A DNA stretch of 64,000 nucleotides, from contig KV908369.1 of the NCBI GenBank assembly GCA_002005505.1, positions 607,666-671,665 of the forward strand, in the 5' to 3' direction. The stretch comes from Botryococcus braunii. Lineage: Eukaryota > Chlorophyta > Trebouxiophyceae. The translations under genes and the position numbers were made by a program. Position 1 is the first letter of the stretch. Every line of letters starts with the position of its first letter. The notes below the pieces were generated by a model that saw only the letters and a list, made by a program, of their open reading frames with translations, did no database searches and was not told where the DNA came from. Below, piece by piece: positions 25,418 through 39,516 of the stretch.

Positions 25418-27682
25418 TAGCACACGTGTAAGGATTCATGTGTAGGATCCTGAGCACCATGCTGTACCAACAAGGCACGTTTCGGATACACTGAAGTAGC
25501 TAGGGCTCCATTGTACTAGATATGCATGCGAGGGGTCGCTCGCAGGTATACATCTTGCTCTGGCAAGCTACAACATCAAAGTCAATGTCATACTTCAAGT
25601 GAGGCAAACTAATTTCTTATAAGTACAATTTCAATTGGCAAGTTTCTGGATTTTTTCAATAAGCCCGCCAGCGCCTTTTGGAGGGCACCTGCAGGGTGGA
25701 TGGGGGCCCTTTAGTAAAGGCCACTGTGTGATGCAAGCTGTACATTGGGTTGAAGGTCGTGACAGTACTTTCCCACCAATCCTCCGAATGTCTGGATTAG
25801 GCTATCGTGTAGTGTGCATGTTGTATAACAGACGATCCAGCAAGTCAATTTGCAGGCGCAAGGACTGTCGACACTTAACAATGCCGTGTACATGTTTTAG
25901 CTTGATATAGCGCTAGCTTTCAAGGTCGACCTCCTGATTAGTCGCGAAAGTTTCCTATTTAAGTGTATGCTCACCAGATCCAGAGCTCTGGAGAGTCGGT
26001 CAGGATACAATCCATGCTTCCAGGTCAGCACGACGTCTCTGGTTGCATTTGGAAGACAAGCGTACGCGTGTTCATTTGGTTGAAGAACCAACACGTAACG
26101 CATCCGGCATACGAAGCTCATATCTACGTGGGAAAAACAAAGCGAGAAGTGCCTCAGAAGGACCACTCCTGGCTTCGAATGAAGGAGGATAGGAGGCATG
26201 GCACATGACTTGGGCTTGCGTCATTGCCCAGGAATTTGTACGATCGTATATATACTAAAAGACCTTGCAGTCAGTAGGCCGAAAGTTGGTTTCCCTTAGA
26301 ACACCCATTCGTGTATCCCTTCAATATTCTTGTGTTTTGGCAATGGTGGAAGGGGTTGCCCCACCCCTCCCACCATCGATCTCTTCTATAAGGCACAGTT
26401 AGTCTGCAGGGGTGACCTCACGATCAAAACAACATGCACACATTCTGCTTGGATGGCATGCAAAAAGCTGGACTTTGCAGCGAGATTTTTGTTTCTCAAC
26501 CCGTTCGCATTGTTCAAGAGGCCAACTCCATGAAATGGAATAAAGGCACATGCCTCTAGTTACAGCCTCAAATATATATTTGAGGCTCGATCCCCGTTGC
26601 CCACTAAACGTTTTTGGTTCTAGAAGAACTTGTGCCGAACTAAGAGCCATTCGTGACATGTCTGTGGCTGTACAGCCATTGACTCGTGTAGGTAAATGCC
26701 ATGTACCGGCACAAGCGTGTTCTACTATCTCTGATGGCCATGGGGCCCTATCACTGATAGACAAAAACGCTGAGATCTCCAGAAGCCCAGTGATAGTAGT
26801 GACATGTACAGTACCTGCAAGTCCAATTTGATGAGATTTCCTGCGGGTTAGGAAAGATTAGTAGATTGCTTGTAGGGGATTCCTTCGTAGAAATGCCTGC
26901 AACGGTAAAGGAGGGCGCTCGGCAACAAATAATTTCGGGTTTACAGCTTTGAATCACTCTTCGAAGAGCTTACTGTGAGCCGGCTTGATGGCAGAAACGG
27001 GGCATATGGCGCTGCTAGCCAGCTGGTTCCGAGGGCGAAGAGGTCGCTGAGCCCGCTTGAAGGCTATGTAGATGTAACTGCTGCTGTTGCTCACGCATCT
27101 GCGTCTTTGCCGCTCGCCCTCCCCACGGCGTGCAAGGCAGCCCAGGAATTCTTCCCTGAGGAGGTGCTTGGTCTCGTTGATTGGAGACCGAGGACTCCAC
27201 AATAGCAAAAACCTGCTCCCACGGCTACTGTACAGTAGCCGTAGGAGGACATGTCCTTTAAAAGTTGCAAGCAAATGGTGGCAGGTAATGGGTTCTACGA
27301 GCAGGTACGGTTCATGTTCGGAACAAGGTTCGAAAGGTGAAGTTCTGCGCAGCAGCTCAGCAGCAGGCTGTCTGCTGTCCGCCTGCATCCCGAGGCCTAG
27401 TGCGTACGTCTCATATTAATTGCTATAGGGCATGTATATGCATGCGTGCAAGTGCAGCACAGTCGAACAAGACGTAAAAAGAAGACTGGCAAAGCGTCAC
27501 AGTAGAAGCCTCTAGATCTAGGTTCTCCATATGTAATGAAAAGTGAACGTGACTTACCTGCGTATGTACGTCCATGTTGACATGCAGGGTATCCAAAGTT
27601 CCTGCCTCTCACCATTGACCGTTGGTCTCTGTCGCGTCATGCAATGCAAATTCTTGCACTACATCACGCTTTCTCATGGGCC

Positions 27683-27722
27683 TTGGTCTCCAACACAAGG
27701 AGTTGGTCTCCAACACAAGGAG
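27683..27722. repeat. Tandem duplication of a 20-mer
   Basis: ttggtctccaacacaaggag occurs twice head to tail without change. Confidence 0.95.
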
Positions 27723-28648
27723 TTGCTATTGTAAAGGGTTGCAAACAAGCGCAATTGTGGGAGACACATGTTGTGCTCGTCCTTGGTAGCCGTTGACCAC
27801 ATGGGTCAACAAGGCCAGGACCGACACACAAAACAACCATCCATGTACGCATAGCATGGATTCCGTACCTGTAACTTTCAGTTGCTCAGGAACATTTAGT
27901 ACTGTATGTTTATATACAAACATGTGTGCACTAGCTAGTGTGTGCGCTAGCTAGTGTGTACACTAGCTACTATATGGTGTACATAAAGTAATACACGTGC
28001 GTGCACCAGTCTGTACATATCTAAGGGTAAACATATCTTTGGGCCCCCGCAATAATCGAAATGCATACACTTCGACCCTATTTTTAAATATAGGGACCCT
28101 TTTAGCAGACAGACAGTTGCCAGCAGTGTTGAGCTATTACTTCAATTTTGTGCAACTTGGAGAGACTTTGAACTCACAGACATGTATCAAGTGGCTTTAG
28201 GCTACTCAATCCACCTTCCAATTTACGCTGTCGTGTTCCTGCATAACGAGCCCGTCATGTTTGTAAGAGTGGTCCATGATGCAAGCTACCACTACAGTGG
28301 CCAGCGTTTGCAGAACGATCTAGTCAGCAGTTCCGAGAACTTAGCACCAATTGGGACAGCAATTGCCCAAAGGCATCTGCATTCTAAGTCTGCAGGGCAT
28401 GGGTTACCCCGTGGTGCAAGTTTCCCAACTGTGGTGTTTGGCCTGGTAACCCTTAGACAGACACCCACACGGGGTTTTCCCTCGCAACACGGAAACAAAA
28501 CAACACCGAAAAAAATTTCAAGGACCACCCAACACCAGTTGCGAGGGCATGGCATAGCATGGACCGCACCCGGAGGTTGATCATTCATACTTGTACAAAA
28601 GTAATGATGACTAAACGAGCTCCAAAGCTTAGGCAGGTTGCCGGAAAT

Positions 28649-29916
28649 TTACGAAAGGTCCGCTACTCCAGCTGGGCCGTCGGATGGTTCCCCTTGCTCA
28701 GCAGCGGCATGGTACATTCTGTAGAACCGAGAATTGCTATCCTGTAATAATTCATGTGGATTCCCATGTTCTGCAGCCTGACCAGCGTCCATAACTATTA
28801 CACGGTCACAGTCCAAGACAGATATAAGCCGGTGTGCCACCTGCAAGGGAACAGCAAGCGTCTGACTAACAATTGGATGAGGGGCCCTCAGCCAACTAAA
28901 AAGGATGTACATCCGGAGTAAGTAAATACAAAAAAGAAGACCACCGATTCCCGGACATTTTGAAATACCTGAATCACGGTGCTCTGCTCCAGCTGTTCAG
29001 CTATCAGATCCTGCATAACAACAGCTGTGCTAGGATCTACACTTGCTGTGCATTCGTCCAAGCAGACAACAACTGGTCTCTTCAAAAGTACACGTGCCAG
29101 ACACAGCAGCTGCTGCTGCCCTGCGGCCGGCATACGCAACCCACAGCATTAAACCAAGCATCATACACTAATCATAAGTGTATGGTGCACTTGCACGTCA
29201 AAATTAATTTCTTGTTAGAAAAAAAAAAAACTCTTTCAACAGCGATGCATTGCCCAAAGCCTGGGCTGGGCCCAAAAGGCAATTTTCAACTATATAATGT
29301 CAGCTGAGGAAGCCACATTGCCACCTGCACTAATGACTGATGTCCATAATCATCGAAAGTTAACCTTGGTCTTTCATGAATGACCATATTACCGAAAACC
29401 ATCATGAAGAAGTCGCTGTGATAACCATATGCAAAGGAACGGCAAGCATTCCTACATCAAAGAGTCAATCAAAAGCATCATAACAGGAAACTGTATAGGT
29501 TGAGATTCGTAAGATTTTTTAAGCCTTACAAAGAATGCAAAGCAAAGAGAAAGCAAAAACTAGGTAGATGGAGTTGAGCTTACTGTGCTAGCTTTTAGAG
29601 CAGGCTCACCTTGTGACAAACCGACACCACCCTGGCCAAGTCGAGTTGTCAGTAATTGGGCTCCAAAACCTGAGTAGACCAGCAAGCCAGTGGATTCCAT
29701 AGCCAGCTGCCCGACCAAAACCCGGGACAGAGACATGTTGTCCCCGGCCACACTACTTACAGGAGACAAGGGGAGCGCTGGTTCCGGAAGGATCTCTGAC
29801 AGACTAGCATGGCAGGATGCCCGCCGCACTCTGCCCTCTTCTGCGGCGGAAGATCTGGCCAAAACAACACCACATCAAGTACGAACAACTGAGAGACCGT
29901 GTGTGTGTGTGTGTGT

Positions 29917-29975
<59 letters not shown>

Positions 29976-30644
29976 TGTGTGTGTGTGTGTGTACGCCCGC
30001 GCGCGCCTGCGTGTGTGTTTTATACTGAATGGCAACGGGACCCCCCAGATGCGCAGCCATTACCCATTCTTGACATTACGCAAAAACTCATGGCAGAGCT
30101 GGCCCAGGTCACAGCCAAACCTTTTCTGCTTAACAATCACTGCTGACACATGAACCAGTATATGTGCACATAAATGTGATTGAAAAACAGTACCTAAAAT
30201 CACTGGCAGAGGAGTCCGGGGTCCGATCTGCCAGCCCTGCTTCTGATGCCACAGCTCGACTTAAAATACTTGGCCTGGTTGATGGGCTGTGATATGAGCT
30301 GGCTGGAGTCACACTCTGTGAAACATCAGGACTCCGACGCCCCCGGGGCGACGCAGGAGGAACAGCTGCATAACACAATCAGCTTAATCTCATCAGAAGT
30401 ATGGATCAAGCTTGACAACATTGCAGAAGACACAGGTTCCCTGCAATTCGTACCTAATGACAAAGGAACTAATGTTGGCCCTTTTTAGGGGGGGGGGGGG
30501 GGGGGAAAGGCCACCCGTTGCTGTGCAGACTGTAAGATAGAGCATAGGTAGCACCAAAAAATTGAAGGGCATATATACAATGCAACTATTTGGCTTCTGG
30601 CAACCTAATATCAGCCTGGACTTGATTATGATTGCAAGGCACGT

Positions 30645-30733
<89 letters not shown>

Positions 30734-33700
30734 AGGGGGGACGCGCGAAAGAGAAAAACAAACACACGGACACAGACACGCACGCAAACAGAAGAGCATT
30801 CCCTAAATGTGCAAACTCACCCATAGACACAGAATGTGCAACCTTGACTGGGCTTCGGCAAGGTTGCTGGGTTAAAGGCCTTGATGTTTTGCTGCTAATA
30901 ATCTTATTTTGTGAAAGTGCCAGTCCACACAAAATGTCCCATAAACGCACATGCTTCAAGATTCCAATCAATTCACGGTCGCTGTGCTGATGCAACGGGT
31001 CCAAGTTGTCCCGAATTGTTCCCTACACTCAAAGCCGATTTCAATCAACAGCATTTGATGTTGTGCAGCAGGGGTGCCCACAGTTCAAAGTGTGCTGAGA
31101 CACATAAGACAGGAGATGCACAATACCCAGTACCCGTATGCAGATATCGATGTTTCCAACAACAGTAAAAGAGATCAAGACCAAGACTACCTGGAAAAGA
31201 AAGGGCGCCTGCGGCACCACACCAATTGCGTCCCTGAGACGATGCAGTGGCACAATCCGGACATCCTTGTAGTCAAGTAAGATTGCACCACTTTGAATCT
31301 CTCTTAAACGAAGCAGAATGCTAATTATACTGCTTTTTCCTGCACCTGCAGCAGGAAAACCCAGCGTTATGGGCTGTCTGTCTGAGTCACAAGCCTTACC
31401 GCCATTCTTCATGAATTCCATAACCTATAGAAGAACCACCTGATTCTTCATACAGGTCTGGCCTGGTTGAAGTTGAAAAACCTAGTTTAAGAAGCCTCCC
31501 GAGAACCTCATTCCTCTGCAAGGTGTTTTAAGAGTTAACTGATTGCGTTTTTGCCAAAACCTCCCTTGCCACCAATGTCATAAAGACAATGTCGAGTTAA
31601 GTTCAAGGCCCTGTACAAAGTATCCTTCCCTCTTACAGCAGGAGTGCAAACCAACCCTGGTGACCAGTACCATGAGGCTTACTTTCCCAAAAACACATCA
31701 TTCTCTTTGGATATGACAAACCACTAGGTTTCTTGACTGCCTAGTTCATTATAACCCATCGATGTAGAATACAATAGGGGAAAACCTGTGCGTCCACAAA
31801 TTCCCAACTTTTCCCCACTTTTGACATGCAGAGATAGCCCTGAAAGGGCCCAAGGTCCGTCCTGGCTGTACCGCAGGGACACATGATGGAGCTGCAAGTC
31901 TCCTGATAGTGGCCATGTGGGCGATGGTGGTTCAGTCGCACTTTGTGGCAGATTCCTCGCTTCAAGAGATGGCAGGACGCTTTTCTGCAAATGCCAATAT
32001 GAACCCTTACTGCAGTTGCTCACGCCAGTAAACGCAGTCAAAATGTCCATAAAATGTACCTCAGTAATAGGCCAGCACCCTAATCCAAACTAAAGAAAGT
32101 AGACCCAAGACACAGAGAACCCTTCACAAATGCAACTACAATATGGACAACGGGGACAGGGGACACGAGGATCACCTGGGACTCCACTTTCATATATTCA
32201 ATGATCCGCTCAACAGCTACCATCTCCTGCTCAGTTTCGGCAGAGGTTGTCAATAACTGATTCAACAGGCCTGTCAAAGGAAGGGCATATGACAGGCTAA
32301 GGCCAACAAGGCCTGCTCCCCCCAAACGTCTTCGCTCTTGACTTGCAGCAGACGGAAGAATCTCTGTGTGATCCAGGACAGCCAGAACGGCAATGCAAGT
32401 GACCATGGATGCCGCCATTAACTGGAGGCGCAAACTTAGCCACTGACTGGCTGCCACGCCTGCAAAGCAGCATCCTCCATACTTAAGTCCAAATGCACTA
32501 GCTGGATAAAATAACTAAATGTCTGTTTGGCAGTGACATCAGGATAGCGCAAATCCCAGGGAAGCAGGGAATGCCGAAAAGAGACCTAAACCAACTGGCT
32601 GCACCATTGTTCTTGCCTGAAATTAGTAAAATAAACCACGACAGGACAACAGCAGACGTGTCTGCTTGCTCTCTTTGACATATGGAAGTCTGCTCACTGT
32701 AAGCAACAGAGGGGTGCCAAAATGCATGTAGAAGCATACCTGCCATATTTGACCTTTGCATCTCCATTACTTGAGCCTCATTTAGCTGCTGGAAGAAAAG
32801 CTGCTGACGAAAGGCTCGGATGCAGGCACCTCCTTCGAGAACTTCATTGAATGTCGCATAAACAGGCGACCTCGTGATACTCTGAAGACGCCTAACTTCC
32901 CGAGAACTGCTTTGATAATATCTCTTCAAAGCCCATCACCGCCACTCCGTCAATACCCTCAAGATTACTTAAGTCTATGTCCGGCAGGGCATACTTGTGG
33001 AATCACACATCAAACAAACAATTGTCAAACACATCCTCTCAAGTGCAGCCAGAAGATGACAGAATGTAGTTCAAGGTCCACTGACCTGAAGCATGCGGTA
33101 CATCATCCCCAGTGGAACAAACCCAAGCAGCATCCATGGTTGACTGAATCCAATCACAATCAGCAGTCCCACCAAATTCGCGAATGCCGCAAGAAAAATA
33201 TTGAGGGTGAATGGCAGAGCATCATCAGTTGTAGAGATATCTGAGCTGAAACGGTTCAAAATCCTCCCTGGTCATGTCGCATTGACATTAGCACCATAAA
33301 ACAGGAGCAAATGCTTGGCAAGCCCAGCACTTGCTTGTGGTCCAATAGCTTGACAGGCATTTGGCAAATTGGACCAGCTTAGCCAACTGTTTTGAGACCA
33401 TGGAGAAGGCCCCATTTTGTTATGTCTCTTACCATAACATGTGTGGAGTGCAAGAGACACGATACACCACAGCGTGTGCATACTTGCTGAGCAGATTCAG
33501 GAACAGCCACCCATAAGGAAGCTAGTAATCAGGATGGCTGCCACCGAAGGAAGTGAACTACACCTGTGGGGGTCTTATCAAAAAACTCCATTGGAGCCCG
33601 TATAACTGCCCATAACAACATTTCGTGGAGCCAGCGTGCTGCGACGAGGCCCCCCTTTGCAAATGAAAATGCCCGCAACTGGCAACCCACAAGCACCATC

Positions 33701-36203
33701 TTTGATATCATGTTTGATATACACGCACACAGGGCAGTGTACAACTCAAATGCATGCACGTCAGCGCATTTTTTCCTGCTGCAACCAGACAAATCTAACA
33801 CACGCTGGTCCTCTTCTCCGCCTTGCAGACCAACATAATTACATGTCAAATTGATGAGTGTACATTCAGGGAACCATCCCATCTGACACAGTGACAATTT
33901 CCTTTCGTAGAGTCAGCAAATGCACAAAACACAAGGACTGCCTTACCATGGTAAACACAGAGTTTAGGGTGGCAATAAGCAACAGAATGGCCAGGTACAG
34001 CCGGGTGTCATCAGGGCTCTGTTGAACTGATATATGTGACACAAGTGGCCCAACAGTTTGTAGCTGCTGATGAGAACGCAAAAGTCTTGCAGTAGGCTCC
34101 AGTACAGGGACCCCAGCAAGAGCTGGTGGCAAAATTTTATTTCCAATCCTTTTAATCGTAGGCCATATCGTCAACCTCTGATCATCGTAATCATCAAGGG
34201 TTGCCCAATATGCGAGGAAAACATCATTTGCATTCTTGCTGGCCTACGGATCCCCCAAGCAACTCTCAGCCAGTAAGTCACAATCGAGTTAAACGAAGGA
34301 CTTGGCTACACGCTGCTTGCAAGGGACGTTCAGAAAGCAGGAGCAAAGGAGACCAATGCATAGCTCACAGGGCACCATAAGATATTGACAACTCTCTCTA
34401 GGAAACAAGCTTGTCCATAACCAAGGCATAACAATGTGGCTTAACTTGACAATGGTTACGGGGATGGTGAAGCCTTTGTACACCCACCTGCATCAATATT
34501 AGACTTGTCAAGATGAGAGTTGTCAAAAGGAAACCTGTGGCGGCCATGTACGCCATGTAGACATCCCAACGGACATGGCCTTCCTGTCTTGCTTCTTCAC
34601 TTCCGCCTGGCAGATCTTCACGGCAATGTGCCTCGTCTGCGAAACCAAATCCTCATTGACAAAGAATGCTTGTTTATCGTGAAAAAGGCTGCAAAAGTAT
34701 TCGTTATAGGCAGCCCCTAACACGAGCCCCACAACTCAAACTCAAGTGTGCTCATGGAAGTCAGGAAGCCCACAACCTCATGATGGGGAACCTGATATTA
34801 ACATCACCACACCATCGGTGCCATGTGATTAGACTACATTATAACTTAATGCCAACGCAGGGAACTGCTGTGCCAGGGAACACTAAAAACATCCCGCTGC
34901 TCTCACCTGAATCCACTGCCACGGTATCTTCGTCATCACTTGGCAAGGGCTGCAAATTGCTTGGGCCAGAACGAATACTTTCCTTTGCATTCGGCTGAGA
35001 TGCAAATACAGAAATCTTTGAAACAATATCATTTGTGCTATCCTGACGAATTTCAGCGCGACTTCTGACATCCTCTTGCAAACCTGCAAAGAGTAACATG
35101 AAGATTGACATGCAAAATAGACACTTTCTCAACAAACCCCTATGTGCAGTGCTTCAGCGATTGTTTTGAAGTCCACAAACATACGTGACTATGGCACCAT
35201 TGGAATCTGAAAATCTGCGTGCAAAAAGATTAATCAATAAAACCAGCATAGGATTTGTGTGGGCGGGTGCAAACCAGAGGTCTTGTTCAGATCCAGTTTC
35301 AGTGCAGTAGCCAAGCCTCCCATCCTTTGTGAATCCACTGTGCTGCTTTGCACTGAAGGATGTTTTGAAGTCTGCTTCAATGCTGATTGTGATGACAAGG
35401 AGTGGTGTAAGGTTCGCTCTGGCCCGAGTGGATGCTCCCCCTACATGCAAATACCACGCTTCTAGTATGTGCCCAACTTACACAGTTCAGACCTTACCAC
35501 AATTCATCTTACTGCCCCCACCCCACGCCTCTACCCGCTTGACATTCTGTCCTTGTCAACATTCTTCAAAAACTCCAAACAAAATAAGCCAAAATAATTG
35601 GGCAACAATATAGTGAGAAATATGGAAACACCCACCCAGCAAATCTGCAGTACTGAAAAACTGCAGAAAAGCAAGTCCCACTTGCAAGTCCCAGTCATTC
35701 CCATAAGGATCAGGAAACATTGCATACATCCTCACCTGATGGGCATTTGTAAGGCCCATAGAGGCCCTGACCCTGATTGGAGGGAGGCTTGATATGTCCA
35801 CAATGCTCAGAGTGTCCCCTCCTGGAGGACCAACATAATCGATTTTACCAGCATACATGCGGATGAGGTTGTCCGCGCGGGCCTTGCAGGCGGGGGAATG
35901 CGTAACAACGACTCTCGTTTTGCCCCCCAGAATTGGCCCGCATATCACATTGTTGACAAGACTTGCAGCCACATGACTGTCAACCGCTGCCAAAACATCG
36001 TCTAATAAATAGACATCAGCGTCCTGCAGCACAAACAATATAGAGACATTAGAGGGACTGATCAGCATCTTTGGAAGGGACTGGGCGATGGTGAAAGCCA
36101 ACTCACAGGAACCCTGTAATGCAACTCGTGCACACTCCAACGCCCCTTTCCCCTTTCATTGCGGCCTTGACTGGTAGGCCACCCACCTACGCCCCCCCTC
36201 CCC

Positions 36204-36277
<74 letters not shown>

Positions 36278-39200
36278 CGCGCGCGCACACACACACACAC
36301 ATACGCATGCAGATGCTTACAGGCGACCCCCACTCCCTGGTCAAAATCAGGTCCTGGCATAACCGCAGCTCCAACATTGAGAATGTAAGGCCCATTTCAG
36401 GCGGCTTTGCTGCGCAAGAATATCAGTAAGAAATGCAATCCACCTGATACACAGCGCGAGCCAGGGCAAGACGAGCCCTTTGTCCTCCAGACAAAGTGGT
36501 CCCTCTGTCCCCAATGTGTGTAAGGTCCCCATGAGCCCATGCTGCTAGGTCAGGCTCAAGACAGCAAGTGCGGATAGCTAGGTTGTACTGCGCTTCCCGG
36601 AAAGGCACACCAAACAAGATGTTGTCCCTGAGCAGGAGCACAAAAGAAATCAGAAAAACACACTTCACAATGTTGGGTAGAACAATGACATCCTGTGCAA
36701 AGAATTCCAAATTTAGGGATCGAAGCAACGTATTGGCTTTCCCACCAAACAGACATGCTGTTTTAAGCTGGACGCAACTCCTTTTTTTAAGCTGCAAGAT
36801 TCACGCGATCACGATCAATGTCAATAGTGTTGTGCATTTTCAGTTAGTATAGGCTGACTTACCGAACTGTCCCTGACATAATCCAGGGTTGCTGGGCAAC
36901 ATAAGCCACGCTGCCACGTACCATAACTCTGCCGCTGCAGCCTTGCATTTCTCCAAGCATAGCCTCAAGAAGTGAGCTCTTCCCTGCAAGCGACATAGTG
37001 TAGGCAATGCAGCGTTTTTCATCGAGATGTGTCCACCACCAAAGTCCTGCCTGGGGGCTTAATAACCCCAACCATTCATGCCAGTCAAACAATGTACTGA
37101 TATCTTAAAACAAAGGGAGTACTAGCTGAACAGTAGTCCTTGCAGCCCCCACGTAACAAGCTGTGCATTTCAATAAAGGTGAGACAGGGACCACGACCTC
37201 AGGATCTAATCAAGTTTGCAAAATGCCTTACCGGATCCAACAATCCCCACAAGGACTGTGAGAGATCCTGGAAGAAGCGCTAGGCTAATGTCATGCAGAG
37301 TGTGCTGCGTGTCAAGGTATGGTGTCCATCCAATGGGTTTATACATGACATCATGAAGTGGCTGCGAGACTGCCGGGATGGGCCCAAAGACTGATGTGCT
37401 TCCAGGAGGCGGGATGCTGGGGCCTGCTTCCTCCCGCACATTGTCTTTGACGGTCCAGGAGAAGCTCGCATGGGATAGGATAATTGATGGGTCCCTTGTA
37501 CTTGTATGTTTATCCCCAAGTGAACTGCTGTATCCCTGTACTGCTGAATCTGGCCTCAGAGCTTTCCCACTTGCTTGGCTGCCAAAGTCAAGGTTGCCAT
37601 CATTGATGACCTCGTCCACAACTGCTGACAACTCTTCAATGCTGTGAAAGGGAAACAAAGGAACCGTGAGTTCGTCCTTTTGAGCTGGTTTCACTGAGCT
37701 TTGAAGCTTGTAGCTTAATAGACAACAGAGAGCAAGACATTGGGACAATATAACAGCAAATCTCTACCGTGTCTTGTGCAAGAAGGAAGTGCCTTACAAC
37801 GTCATCATCTGAATGGCCCCACCCGTAATTGGCGCAGGCAACCACCATGCCCTTTTACAAGGGGATTCTCTCGTTTAGAGTTGGCATATCTAGTATGTGG
37901 GACGGACATAGAACCTAGAACCATTTTGGGTGCACCCATGGGAGCAGTGCACCTCACACGGCATGGGAAGACAGCCGGTCATTGAAAGGTGAGGATTGAT
38001 GCATCCGTGATTGTGAAAGACATTAGGCATAGCCATGTTTTTTCGTACACGACGAGCGCTCCATGACAAGGAACTCACCAATGTGGTTTTAGTGCAGCTG
38101 CAGATTCCTGCACTTGCTGGTCACAATACTGCTTCATCACTTGACAGGAGTACACCACAAAATACAATTGCAGTCTAGTTAGTAAAAGTGCCTTCCTCTA
38201 CTGACCATGATGCATCTCTGCCCCAATAAACCGGTGTGTACAGAGAAACACACCTTTCGTTTGTGGGTGCCGATATTGGAACATTTGCAGATGCTATTGA
38301 AGACATAGATTGGCTTCTCGTTTGGCTGCTGTATGGTTGAAGGATGCCCAACACAGGTGTAGAACCCCCACTGGTATATCTTGAAATCCTTGGAAACACA
38401 ATGCTGCCTGCACTGCTCCCGCTTGCTCGCTCTGTAGACACAGCAGCTGCGGTCGAGGCATTTGATACAGACGAATCACTGTGGTAAAAGCCATCAGACG
38501 CACGATCCCGAATTGTGGGCTTGGCATAATATGCCCAATGCGCGTCAAGCTCCTTTGCTGCCAGAAACCTGAAGCATGGAACGGCCTGCTTGTCTATGCA
38601 AGTATTTCTCAAGCATAAACACTGCCTAGCTCCAGGGAAAGCATCTGCAGGCACTGACTACCGGGGGAACGGTAAGAGCGTAAACCTTCATGGGCTTTAC
38701 TTTTGAAACCACAGTGAATAATGTGCAAGGGGTATACTCCTGTGGCTCAACATCACGCTTGCCCTCCAACACTAGCCCGAAGGAAACACGGACCTCTGCT
38801 GGTAGAACAGAAAGACAAGAGATGAGTTGTCAGGCTTAAGTTACGAGCCTGCAGAGGTGCCTTGTCAGTAAGTTAAGCAGTGGGACATACCCTTGAAGAC
38901 GGGTGACAGAAACCATTGCTTCTACCACGCCATTCACAACCCACGGAAATGAGTTCAAGGGCGCTAGCAAGACCCCAAACAAGGCCAGGGAGGTGAAGAC
39001 CACAGCGGCAGTGAGGCGATGTCCAAGAAGCACATACAGGCCGAAGGTGAAGAGTGAGAATAACAAAGATGTAGCAGCCCAAAAGTACACACAAAGAGCA
39101 TCCAAGTATTTCCTAGTTGCCAAATCATGGAGCTCTGCCGCCCGTTCATACTCGACCTGTCATCACCAATATTCGACGTCACGGTTGAGAATCATTAGGG

Positions 39201-39468
39201 CCAAGAATGAGCAGACAAAAAGTATCGACCTACCCCTCCCAGCGACAAATAATCAACATGAAATGAGGGAAGTGAAAATCTGCTTTTCCTTTATACAGAA
39301 TTGGAAAGGTCGTTCAAGCTAATGTTGGCCTTGCTATGACTACTGGAATGTTAGCCTCTGGCTAAGGCAACTGTAATAACATCGTCTCGCCATTGCCCCC
39401 GTCCATATTTGATTGTGCACAGGAGAGCGCTCCTGGGAAGAAGATTGCATGGATGTGTGTGTGTGTGT

Positions 39469-39516
<48 letters not shown>

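Larger units (their letters stand above)
24554..28648. other. Intergenic region between convergent genes
   Basis: About 4.1 kb with no coding region that I can support; frames are short and overlapping. It holds a perfect palindrome at 25384-25417, a duplicated 20-mer at 27683-27722 and repeated ctagctagtgtgt words near 27935-27965. The flanking genes end towards each other. Confidence 0.55.

Noticed and set aside
30393..31004. A 203-codon frame beginning [11 protein letters not shown] as a stand-alone gene
   Set aside because: It is one ABCC exon (NBD2 after the Q-loop) reading through the donor into a (GA)n-bearing intron.
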